Of a stretch of 12,465 nucleotides of DNA, positions 6,649 through 12,465 are shown piece after piece. Both the position numbers and the translations under genes were made by a program. Each line of letters begins with the position of its first letter. Position 1 is the first letter of the stretch. Location of the stretch: positions 1 to 12,465 of the forward strand of contig DAOWCC010000052.1 of the NCBI GenBank assembly GCA_030639665.1, read 5' to 3'. A model generated the notes under the pieces. It was not told where the DNA came from, searched no databases, and saw nothing but the letters and a program-made list of their open reading frames with translations. This stretch comes from Elusimicrobiota bacterium. GTDB lineage: Bacteria > Elusimicrobiota > Elusimicrobia > Elusimicrobiales > UBA9959.

Positions 6649-7626
6649 ATGACTGAAAATGAAAATCATAGAGATATAATTATAATCGGCGGCGGCCCCG
6701 CCGGACTTACCGCCGGCATTTATTCAGCCAGAGGCGGAGCAAAGACCACTATTTTTTCTGGCATCCTTCCCGGAGGACAATTAATCCAAACAATGGAAGT
6801 GGAAAATTTTCCCGGTTTTTTTGAATCAACTCCCGGCGCGGATATAATGCAAAAAATGATACAGCAGGCTAAAAGACTAGGCTGTGAAATTTCAAACAAT
6901 GAGATAACTGAAGTTGACTTTAATGTGAAACCGTTTAAAATTACCGTTTCCTCTAAGAAAATTTTCACAACGGACTCGGTCATAATCTCTACCGGAGCAA
7001 AAGCCAAATGGATGGGCATTCCGTCTGAAACTAAATTCAGAAACAAAGGCGTTTCAAGCTGCGCCACATGCGACGGCTTTTTTCATAGAAATAAAGATGT
7101 CTGCGTTATCGGCGGGGGAGATACCGCCGCGGAAGACGCATTATTCTTAACAAAATTTTCCAACAAAGTTTATTTGGTGCATAGACGCGATAAACTGAGA
7201 ACAAACCGCCGTTCAGAGGAAAGATTAAAAGCAAATCCTAAAATTGAAATCCTCTATGATTCGGTGCTTGATGAAGTTCTCGGCGAGGAGAAAGTTAGCG
7301 GAATAAAAATCAAGAATGTTAAAACAAATGACATAAGGGAAATTAATCTTTCCGGTGTTTTTATAGCTATAGGCCATCATCCTGAAACATCTTTATTTAA
7401 AGATAAAATTGAAATAGACGAACAAGGCTATATAAAAACCGACGGTCATACCAAAACCTCGGTGGAAGGTGTTTTTGCCGCCGGTGATGTAATGGACCCC
7501 AATTATAAGCAAGCTATTATCGCGGCGGGAACGGGCGCTATAGCGGGCATGCAGGCTTTGAAATATATTGAGGACCTTGAGTGCGATGAATTCATAAAGC
7601 AAAAGTCTTGCAAAACGGAAAATTGA
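6649..7626 (+). CDS. trxB: Thioredoxin reductase (NADPH, FAD)
   Basis: A 325-residue low-molecular-weight thioredoxin reductase of normal length. The FAD-binding GGGPAG is at residues 14-19, the redox pair CATC at 138-141 (Cys138 and Cys141), the NADPH-binding GGGDTAAE at 155-162 and HRRDKLR at 178-184, and the closing FAD motif GVFAAGDVMD with QAIIAAGTG near 275-300. The intact HRRDxxR points to NADPH use. It passes electrons from NADPH through FAD and the Cys pair to thioredoxin in the cytosol. The start has a strong AAGGAGA at 6636-6642, the best ribosome binding site in the cluster and one that overlaps the maf stop, so expression may be higher than for cutA and maf. It is the last gene of the cluster and is followed by a hairpin. 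Confidence 0.97.
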   Translation: MTENENHRDIIIIGGGPAGLTAGIYSARGGAKTTIFSGILPGGQLIQTMEVENFPGFFESTPGADIMQKMIQQAKRLGCEISNNEITEVDFNVKPFKITVSSKKIFTTDSVIISTGAKAKWMGIPSETKFRNKGVSSCATCDGFFHRNKDVCVIGGGDTAAEDALFLTKFSNKVYLVHRRDKLRTNRRSEERLKANPKIEILYDSVLDEVLGEEKVSGIKIKNVKTNDIREINLSGVFIAIGHHPETSLFKDKIEIDEQGYIKTDGHTKTSVEGVFAAGDVMDPNYKQAIIAAGTGAIAGMQALKYIEDLECDEFIKQKSCKTEN

Positions 7627-7645
7627 TAAAAAAAACACGCTTTTC

Positions 7646-7671
7646 TCAGGGGGCAATTTTCTGCCCCCTGA
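7646..7671. terminator. Hairpin between convergent trxB and the 7727 gene
   Basis: TCAGGGGGCA (7646-7655) and TGCCCCCTGA (7662-7671) form a perfect 10-bp, GC-rich stem with a six-base loop. On the plus strand no T-run follows. On the minus strand a T-run of nine occurs about ten bases beyond the stem. It sits between two convergent genes and probably serves both, better for the minus strand. Confidence 0.65.
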
Positions 7672-7726
7672 ATCATATTGTAACGCTACACACGCTCTAC
7701 CGCTATAAACCCAATGAACACATTGT

Positions 7727-8149
7727 TTACGAGCAAAAAACTCCGGCATAAAAAATTATACCCGCGGCAATCGCTCCCGCAACAATACTACCTGAACACA
7801 CAGATATCACAGCGCCTACCAACAATAGAACTCCGGCTACCTTGAGACCGTCCACAATAATGCTTTTTTTATCTTTCTTTTCCACGCCGCTTTTATCAGC
7901 AACCAAAACCGATGGCGCTTTCGAGGTTAAGCGACTAAAATCTTTGGCCTCGGCATTGTATTGCGCTTCTTTGACTTCAGTTAATTTAATATTCATTTGA
8001 ACGGGAGCGGCCTTATCATTGTCTATCTTCGCCTCCGTTATTTGTTCATTGAATTTAATACCAGCATCCATTCTATCCGTTTCAATACTTATCGCGAACG
8101 CCATACTTGTAAAACCCGCAATTATTGCCATTGTTAATAATACTTTCAT
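7727..8149 (-). CDS. Small exported protein with glycine/alanine-rich hydrophobic C-terminus
   Basis: A 140-residue protein with a signal peptide (cleavage after AFA at 19). A charged, probably disordered or helical middle of about 80 residues is followed, from about residue 104 to the end, by a hydrophobic stretch rich in Gly and Ala. It is long enough for one bent or two short membrane helices (VAGVLLLVGAVISVC and IVAGAIAAGIIFYAGVF), has small-residue spacing of the glycine-zipper kind, and ends in Cys-Ser. The family is unknown to me. The start has AAGGAG eight to nine bases upstream. The gene stands alone, convergent with trxB, and shares the hairpin at 7646-7671. A role as a small membrane protein is inferred only from the hydrophobic tail. 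Confidence 0.75.
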   Translation of the reverse strand: MKVLLTMAIIAGFTSMAFAISIETDRMDAGIKFNEQITEAKIDNDKAAPVQMNIKLTEVKEAQYNAEAKDFSRLTSKAPSVLVADKSGVEKKDKKSIIVDGLKVAGVLLLVGAVISVCSGSIVAGAIAAGIIFYAGVFCS

Positions 8150-8193
8150 TATATTTGTCTCCTTAAGAACCTTCTTTTTCTAAACTTATTCTT

Positions 8194-8224
8194 TCTATAA
8201 GACAGGATATGTGAATACCGACAA
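8194..8224 (-). promoter_or_regulatory. Possible promoter for the 7727-8149 gene
   Basis: Reading the minus strand, TTGTCG (8219-8224) and TATAGA (8194-8199) are separated by 19 bases, or TTATAG by 18. The start would lie near 8188, about 40 bases before the ATG. Spacing is slightly long, so this is a tentative call. Confidence 0.35.
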
Positions 8225-8244
8225 TTATTTAAGAGTCATAAGAC

Positions 8245-8265
8245 CCAAAAAATAAAATTTTTTGG
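8245..8265. repeat. AT-rich palindrome CCAAAAAAT-AAA-ATTTTTTGG
   Basis: A perfect 9-bp inverted repeat with a three-base centre between two minus-strand genes. It is close to the hairpin at 8285-8306. It could be part of a composite terminator or a binding site. Confidence 0.45.
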
Positions 8266-8284
8266 CCCATTATTTTATACTAAA

Positions 8285-8312
8285 GACCTATGCCGGTTTA
8301 TAGGTCCTTTTT
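8285..8312. terminator. Hairpin terminator, probably bidirectional, after the kinase operon
   Basis: GACCTAT (8285-8291) and ATAGGTC (8300-8306) form a 7-bp stem. On the plus strand it is followed by CCTTTTT and on the minus strand by TTTAGTAT. It lies about 100 bases beyond the stop of the leftward kinase gene and is its most likely terminator. The better T-run is on the plus strand, where no gene is known to end. Confidence 0.5.
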
Positions 8313-8411
8313 AAAACGAAGATAATAATTAATTAGGAATTAGGTTGTAGGGAAACTTTGCCGCTTGAGGTGACTTATAATAAATTTAACCGGTGATTTA
8401 TGCGCCGTTCG

Positions 8412-9905
8412 CTATTGATGTGGAAGAACTTCGGCTTTGCGGAGATTGGCGCTCATGCGCCTGGAATCTTGCAGGAAAACTCTCCAACTCTTGATTAATT
8501 TATCCCTTTGAGCTTTATTGATTGTGGGGGAAAAGATTTTTTCAGGACTCTTGGATTTCCATTTATCCGTCGACAAATTTAAAGCGTCAGCCGTCATTTT
8601 AGCTGTTCCAAACGCCGTGCCCTCATTTTGATTGCTTCTTATTATCTTAGCGCCGGTTATATCCGCCTGAAACTGCAATAAATAATCTATTTGAGACAGG
8701 CCTCCGGTCGCTATAATTGAAGATATTTTTGTTCCATTTTCTTCAATTAACGCGGCGGCATCGGCAATCATAAAACAAATTCCTTCTATAAAACCTCTGA
8801 CAATATCGTATTTATTGCTTTTGGCGCTCAAGCCCGTGAAGGTGGTAAAAGTCGAATAGTCCCAATAAGGAGCTCCTATGCCTCCAATAGCCGGCAAAAC
8901 AAAAAGCCGGTTTGAAGATTTTTGGCACATTTTATCTATATCGGAAATATCTTTAAATAAATTAAAATTGATTTTAAGCCATTGAAGCGCGGTGAAAGCG
9001 GCATTTACGGTAGATTCCGTTATATAAAAAGCATCGTTTTTCTTTAAACCGTTAACGGCGCCGATGGAATTTAAAAGCCCTTGGACTTTAACTATTTTTT
9101 TGCCCGTATTTACCAATAAAAAAGCTCCGGTGCCATAATTTAAAGCCGCCATTTTTTCTTTTATTCCGAGACCCATAAGCGCGGCCTGCTGATCTCCAAC
9201 CATAACATGAACGGGAATGGAAAAGCCTTTTCGCTCTATTATTCCGTAATTCGCCACTGTGGGCATGATTTTTGGAAGTATATTTTTCGGTATTTTAAAA
9301 GCTTTAAGCAAAGGTGAATGCCACTTTTGATTTTTAATATCGAATAATAATGTCCTTTGGGCATGAGTGGCGTCAATAGCTGAAATCCGGCCCTTTGAAA
9401 GATGCCACAGAATGTAACCCGCTACCGAAGAAACCATCAAACGCGATTTTTTATAAGCCTGACGCGCGCCGCTGTAATTATCCATACACCATTTTATTTT
9501 TGAAGCCGAATAATACGGCGTTTTATAAAGTCCGGTAATCGCGTGAATTTTCGGCTGAGAGATTTCAATGCTTTTCAATATTTCGGCGCCACGGCCATCC
9601 TGCCAGCTTAAGGCCCGGCAAAGCGGTTTTCCGGTTACGCTATCAAATAAAATTATTGTTGACCGTTGAGCGGCTATACCCAAACCCAGCACCTTGGCAG
9701 CGGGGGGCAAACAGGCCAGAACCTTATCCAAACTTTTAAGCTGACTTTTCAAAAGTTCAGACGCGTCATAATCGGCATTGGCCTCGCCCGAATATCTAAT
9801 ATTCACCTTTATGCTCGATTTAAAGCAAATATTACCGATCTTATCATAAGCCAAAGTTCTGGAACTTGAACTGCCTTGATCCAAAACCAATATATATTCT
9901 TTCAT
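8412..9905 (-). CDS. Glycerol-kinase-like FGGY carbohydrate kinase
   Basis: A 497-residue protein, the length of bacterial GlpK. FGGY landmarks: LDQGSSSSR with Asp9 (phosphate-binding loop), GIAAQRST at 76-83, ALSWQD ending at Asp103, GLYKTPYYSASKIKW around 125-139, DATHAQRTLLFDI at 178-190, GDQQAALMGLG with the catalytic-base Asp238, then NYGTGAFLLVNTG and a C-terminal ATP-binding GGLSQ. The order and the THAQRTLLFD and GDQQAAL blocks are GlpK-like rather than xylulokinase-like. GlpK makes sn-glycerol 3-phosphate from glycerol and ATP. The glycerol-binding Glu of QRET in E. coli GlpK (Glu84) is Ser82 here, with the neighbouring Arg81 kept, so the substrate may be another polyol. It is the last gene of a minus-strand operon, starting three bases after the nuclease stop with AGGTG as ribosome binding site. 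No glycerol facilitator or glpD is nearby. Confidence 0.88.
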   Translation of the reverse strand: MKEYILVLDQGSSSSRTLAYDKIGNICFKSSIKVNIRYSGEANADYDASELLKSQLKSLDKVLACLPPAAKVLGLGIAAQRSTIILFDSVTGKPLCRALSWQDGRGAEILKSIEISQPKIHAITGLYKTPYYSASKIKWCMDNYSGARQAYKKSRLMVSSVAGYILWHLSKGRISAIDATHAQRTLLFDIKNQKWHSPLLKAFKIPKNILPKIMPTVANYGIIERKGFSIPVHVMVGDQQAALMGLGIKEKMAALNYGTGAFLLVNTGKKIVKVQGLLNSIGAVNGLKKNDAFYITESTVNAAFTALQWLKINFNLFKDISDIDKMCQKSSNRLFVLPAIGGIGAPYWDYSTFTTFTGLSAKSNKYDIVRGFIEGICFMIADAAALIEENGTKISSIIATGGLSQIDYLLQFQADITGAKIIRSNQNEGTAFGTAKMTADALNLSTDKWKSKSPEKIFSPTINKAQRDKLIKSWRVFLQDSRRMSANLRKAEVLPHQ

Positions 9906-9908
9906 TAA

Positions 9909-11216
9909 TTACACCTGTTCGGAAATATTTTTGATTTCAAAATTCAACACTTCTTTTTTATCACCTTGCGCTTTTATTTCCTTCTTAACGCTTTCAGTTA
10001 TGCTTTCGTCACTCAACAAATCAACTATATTTTTTAAAACCGGAGCCAGCACCTTGTCATAAAGTCCTTTTTTCTTTAAAAGGCCTATCACCGCGTCTCT
10101 GTTTTTAAAATGCCATTTCTCAATTTTTTTCATATTTAAACTATAATTTTTCCCTGAATAAGAGGCTATATTTTTCTTTTCAAAAACTTCCGCTATTTCA
10201 GTTTTGATATTTTCAAGTTCTTTATTAAAAGAATTTATTCTGGTGGATATTTTTCCATATTCATCCACCAAAGAAGCCAGCTTGGAATATGCTCCGTCTT
10301 TATCATAGTTTATCTGTTCTTTCTCAGTGGTTATTATATTCTTATTATCAGTAAAAATAGGGCAATGCGCTTTATAATCACAAAATTTACATTGCAATTC
10401 TCCGGGATTGGGCTTAAATTCCTCAGCCCTTATGCCATCGGCAGCTTTTAATACTCTATCCCAAAGACTTTGAATATCCACCTCTTGCCCTCTTTCAAAT
10501 TTTATCTCTCTTAAACCGGGCACATAATAGTATTCCATATTCTTTACTTTCAGAGTTGAAACCCTATCCCCATATATTTGATGTATCTTTTCCTTCAATC
10601 TCGGATCATGCTCACAAATCTTTTGATATAAATAAACTTGATCGGTTGAGCGACTGACATTCTTTCCCGTTTTATAATCTATAATCTCAATTTCGCCATT
10701 GCCCAAATAATTTATTTTATCAACGATTATTATTACTTTAAGCCCATCCACTTCAACGGTGGTGCGGTATTCCAGAAGAAAAGGCACCTTGAAAATCTTA
10801 TGATGCTTTTCATAATACGCTTCAATCATATCCACCGCTTTCTGATAATCTTTTGCTTCATGAGCAATGCTGTTATAGCCTTTCTGCATCCAATTTCTCG
10901 TTTTCCATTCTCTTTTTAATTCTTTAAGGACATCTTTAAGTTCGGGAAAAGGAGGAGACTTCACGGCGTACATAAATTCCATGGCATTATGAACGCTATT
11001 ACCCAGCGCGAAATAAAATTTCGGTTCCTCGGGCAATTTATCAATATATTTTAATTTATACTTTAAAGAACACTCTTCATATAATGAAAGTTTTGAATAT
11101 GAAAAATACATCGGCTTAACAGCTTTTGAATTTATTGAACTTACCACTTTAATTTTTCCTTTTGGCGCTTCTGACAGTAATCCGGGAAATAAACTATTCG
11201 TATCTTCATTTTTCAT
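9909..11216 (-). CDS. PD-(D/E)XK nuclease (RecB/Cas4-like) with predicted Fe-S cluster
   Basis: A 435-residue protein of the PDDEXK_1 type. From the chosen start: FSYSKLSLYEECSLKYKLKY (38-57) with Cys49, GNSVHNAMEF with His76, Asp166 in the VDKINY strand, IIDYKTGK with Asp180 and Lys182, and Gln193...Tyr197 (motif QxxxY). Then CKFCDYKAHC gives Cys276, Cys279 and Cys285. One early and three late Cys is the arrangement that ligates a 4Fe-4S cluster in AddB and Cas4. All nuclease residues are present, so it should be an active DNA exonuclease. Residues 300-435 are a helical extension with a likely coiled coil (about 310-345). No helicase, cas gene or CRISPR is nearby. I prefer ATG 11216, preceded by GAGGAG and overlapping the upstream stop by 11 bases, over an upstream start at 11261. 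Confidence 0.88.
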   Translation of the reverse strand: MKNEDTNSLFPGLLSEAPKGKIKVVSSINSKAVKPMYFSYSKLSLYEECSLKYKLKYIDKLPEEPKFYFALGNSVHNAMEFMYAVKSPPFPELKDVLKELKREWKTRNWMQKGYNSIAHEAKDYQKAVDMIEAYYEKHHKIFKVPFLLEYRTTVEVDGLKVIIIVDKINYLGNGEIEIIDYKTGKNVSRSTDQVYLYQKICEHDPRLKEKIHQIYGDRVSTLKVKNMEYYYVPGLREIKFERGQEVDIQSLWDRVLKAADGIRAEEFKPNPGELQCKFCDYKAHCPIFTDNKNIITTEKEQINYDKDGAYSKLASLVDEYGKISTRINSFNKELENIKTEIAEVFEKKNIASYSGKNYSLNMKKIEKWHFKNRDAVIGLLKKKGLYDKVLAPVLKNIVDLLSDESITESVKKEIKAQGDKKEVLNFEIKNISEQV

Positions 11217-12003
11217 AACTAATAAGCTCCTCAACTCTATTTTCAAAATCTTTACCCGCAACCGTGGTTAAAATTTTTCCCACCCACGGAGCATAATAAG
11301 TATATACCCAAGACGGGGAATTTCTCTCTCGCTCTTTTACTTTCACGCAATTTGTAAATGTTCCGGCTTTAACTTCCACCTCAATGCCCATATCAACTAT
11401 TTCGTAATTAATTTTTTGATTCTTCCTTTTTGACGCCCATTTTTTATTTTTCACAATAGGATATTTAAGAATGATTGTACTAAAATCCTTTTCTTTTCTA
11501 ATAACTTCATTATCCGAAAAACTATAAATATTTAGAATTTTTTGAACAAATTGACGGCCGGCATAAAATGATGTTTCCATCATAAAAGCCGCATTATTAT
11601 AAGAAATCAGCCTGACATTTTGCCGCATGTTTTCACCGCCCGTTTCGGAATCGCCGTAAACCCATTTATCTTTAACGCCTAAAGGATAATAATCGGGACA
11701 CATGAAAATATTTTTTTTAGCCTGACTTAAGAAAGAATATTCGGGATAATCACGAATAAGCCTTTCATAAAGGGGTTTTGATTTATGACAAAGATGATAG
11801 GTAAGCGAATATATATTGGCGGCATCTAAAAGCGCTTGGGGAGCCTTCGAATCTTTGGGGTTTTTCTTGGCAAAGGCTTCATAAGTTTCAGCCGCTTTTG
11901 CCGGCATTCCGTGTTTTTCAAGCATCACCGCCTCATCAAAATCAACACGGGCGCAAGCGGATAAAAAAACAAAAATTAGAAGTATGGATATTTTTTTAGC
12001 CAT
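11206..12003 (-). CDS. Lipoprotein with TPR-like N-terminus
   Basis: A 265-residue protein with a lipoprotein signal peptide: KK near the start, hydrophobic core, and lipobox LSAC ending at Cys17. Residues of about 25-100 read as paired helices of tetratricopeptide type (AAETYEAFAKKNPKDSKAPQ, then LYERLIRDYPEYSF), as in BamD- and YbgF-like envelope lipoproteins. After CPDYYPLGVKDKWVYG comes a beta-rich domain ending with VKAGTFTNCVKVKERE and WVYTYYAPWVGKILT, a pattern seen in bacterial lipoproteins of unknown function. It would be anchored in the periplasm, perhaps in the outer membrane. I chose ATG 12003 because it places the signal peptide correctly; an upstream TTG at 12030 would add nine residues. 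It is the first gene of the nuclease-kinase operon. It is too short and too different from BamD to call it that. Confidence 0.82.
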   Translation of the reverse strand: MAKKISILLIFVFLSACARVDFDEAVMLEKHGMPAKAAETYEAFAKKNPKDSKAPQALLDAANIYSLTYHLCHKSKPLYERLIRDYPEYSFLSQAKKNIFMCPDYYPLGVKDKWVYGDSETGGENMRQNVRLISYNNAAFMMETSFYAGRQFVQKILNIYSFSDNEVIRKEKDFSTIILKYPIVKNKKWASKRKNQKINYEIVDMGIEVEVKAGTFTNCVKVKERERNSPSWVYTYYAPWVGKILTTVAGKDFENRVEELISYEK

Positions 12004-12041
12004 AATAAATCGCGGACAAGATATAGACAATAACCGCTAAC

Positions 12042-12055
12042 CTATTATATAATAG
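12042..12055 (-). promoter_or_regulatory. Perfect 14-bp palindrome containing the -10 box of the lipoprotein-nuclease-kinase operon
   Basis: CTATTATATAATAG is its own reverse complement. It contains TATAAT on the minus strand (12044-12049), placed about 40 bases upstream of the lipoprotein ATG. By symmetry it also has TATAAT on the plus strand (12048-12053), toward the tRNA. No strong -35 is visible either way. It could be an autoregulated promoter, an operator, or a divergent promoter core. Confidence 0.45.
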
Positions 12056-12075
12056 TATTTTAAGAAATAGTCTTG

Positions 12076-12123
12076 GAAGCAATGCTTCATCCCCGCCTAA
12101 AGCGGGACAAACAAGTGTCGGAA
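12076..12123. repeat. Composite dispersed repeat upstream of the tRNA
   Basis: In order: GAAGC-AAT-GCTTC palindrome (12076-12088), CCCGC-CTAAA-GCGGG hairpin (12092-12106), then AAGTGTCGGAA (12113-12123). The hairpin core matches 730-744, and the last word matches 2492-2502 inverted. No T-run follows on either strand, so a repeat element is more likely than a terminator. Confidence 0.5.
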
Positions 12124-12154
12124 ATTATATACGGCCAAAATTTCGCTTTACAAT

Positions 12155-12226
12155 GCCCCCATAGCTTAATGGATAAAGCAACTGCCTTCTAAGCAGTTGA
12201 TCCAGGTTCGATTCCTAGTGGGGGTA
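12155..12226 (+). tRNA. tRNA-Arg (anticodon UCU)
   Basis: A 72-base cloverleaf: acceptor GCCCCCA/TGGGGGT, D stem GCTT/AAGC with loop AATGGATA, anticodon stem ACTGC/GCAGT with loop CTTCTAA (anticodon TCT, decoding AGA), a four-base variable loop, T arm CCAGG-TTCGATT-CCTAG, and discriminator A. CCA is not encoded. Two features are off: the first acceptor pair is G1-U72, and the T stem has one C-A mismatch (positions 50-64). The conserved TTCGA, T33 and GG of the D loop are intact. AGA is used often in the neighbouring genes, so a working tRNA is expected. Confidence 0.9.
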
Positions 12227-12465
12227 TTTTTATTGGCAAAACAAAGGAAAAGTTTGATTCTTAATTAGGATTATGTCAGTTGTATTTACACGCAAGACCG
12301 AGGTCTCCCAGTCCTGTCGCCTCTCCGTATCTCAGCCTCCTGAATGAACAAGTCGGCTTCCGAACGGTCTGCTTAGCAAACACAACTGCCATTCCTTTAT
12401 CTTGCTGCATATGTGAGATATCCCAACCCATTTTCCGATACTTTGGAATCACCCACCCAAAACAA
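12227..12465. other. Compositionally distinct segment downstream of the tRNA
   Basis: From about 12285 the DNA is visibly richer in G and C than the operons to the left; 12301-12420 is about half GC by direct count. It contains a short AGACC-GA-GGTCT palindrome (12295-12306) and the uncertain frame described at 12276-12464. No copy of the tRNA 3' end is seen inside the window. Confidence 0.4.
12276..12464 (-). CDS. Possible C-terminal end of a gene running in from the right edge
   Basis: One minus-strand frame is open for 62 codons from the edge to TGA at 12276-12278, while the other two minus frames close within a few dozen codons. The peptide (for example GWDISHMQQDKGMAVVFAK early, then ATGLGDLGLACKYN at the end) matches no family I recognise. 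Arg and Gly codons are more frequent and the DNA richer in GC than in the rest of the window. It could equally be a non-coding segment that is open by chance. Confidence 0.25.
   Translation of the reverse strand, partial: CFGWVIPKYRKMGWDISHMQQDKGMAVVFAKQTVRKPTCSFRRLRYGEATGLGDLGLACKYN

Noticed and set aside
7393..7749. 118-codon minus-strand frame covering the trxB 3' end and the terminator hairpin
   Set aside because: It runs through the strong hairpin at 7646-7671 and opposite conserved trxB coding sequence, and its start region overlaps the end of the 7727 gene.
8270..8312. A plus-strand small RNA gene ending at the T-run after the 8285-8306 hairpin
   Set aside because: There is a TATACT at 8276-8281 but no -35 at a usable distance, and the hairpin is explained by termination of the leftward kinase operon.
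9909..11216. Cas4 of a CRISPR-Cas system
   Set aside because: There is no repeat-spacer array and no cas1, cas2 or effector gene in the window, and the protein is much longer than Cas4.
11206..12003. BamD outer-membrane assembly lipoprotein
   Set aside because: Only a short TPR-like part is similar. The C-terminal beta-rich domain is not found in BamD.

Overview
The window is AT-rich DNA with short intergenic gaps. It carries the gene set of a Gram-negative-type bacterium: two lipobox lipoproteins, an AsmA-like inner-membrane protein, several signal-peptide proteins, thioredoxin reductase, Maf and CutA. The style (lysine-rich proteins, no recognisable close relative, small dispersed palindromes such as CCCGCC-TAT-GGCGGG) fits an uncultivated lineage such as Elusimicrobiota or Omnitrophota. 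That placement is an inference from general character; no marker gene here settles it.

Layout. 1-581 (minus): N-terminal part of a 1-phosphofructokinase-type PfkB sugar kinase that runs off the left edge. 582-986: a 405-base divergent intergenic region rich in inverted repeats, ending in a good sigma70-like promoter. 987-2364 (plus): two small exported proteins, closed by a clear intrinsic terminator. 2592-7626 (plus): a tight five-gene cluster (AsmA-like protein, lipoprotein, CutA, Maf, TrxB) with overlaps or gaps of 17 bases or less, probably one operon, started from a TATAAT box so close to the ATG that the mRNA may be leaderless. A hairpin at 7646-7671 separates it from the convergent gene. 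7727-8149 (minus): a small exported protein with a glycine/alanine-rich hydrophobic C-terminus.

8412-12003 (minus): a three-gene operon, in transcription order a TPR-like lipoprotein, a PD-(D/E)XK nuclease with the four cysteines of a probable Fe-S cluster, and a glycerol-kinase-like FGGY kinase. Its promoter region holds a perfect 14-base palindrome over the -10 box. 12155-12226 (plus): tRNA-Arg(UCU). 12227-12465: a segment of visibly higher GC than the rest, with one minus-strand frame open to the right edge.

Most genes are housekeeping or cell-envelope genes. I see no CRISPR array, transposase, toxin-antitoxin pair or obvious defence island. The parts most worth a second look are the glycerol kinase with Ser in place of the glycerol-binding Glu, the Fe-S nuclease lying between a lipoprotein and that kinase, the structured region 582-986, and the compositional shift next to the tRNA.
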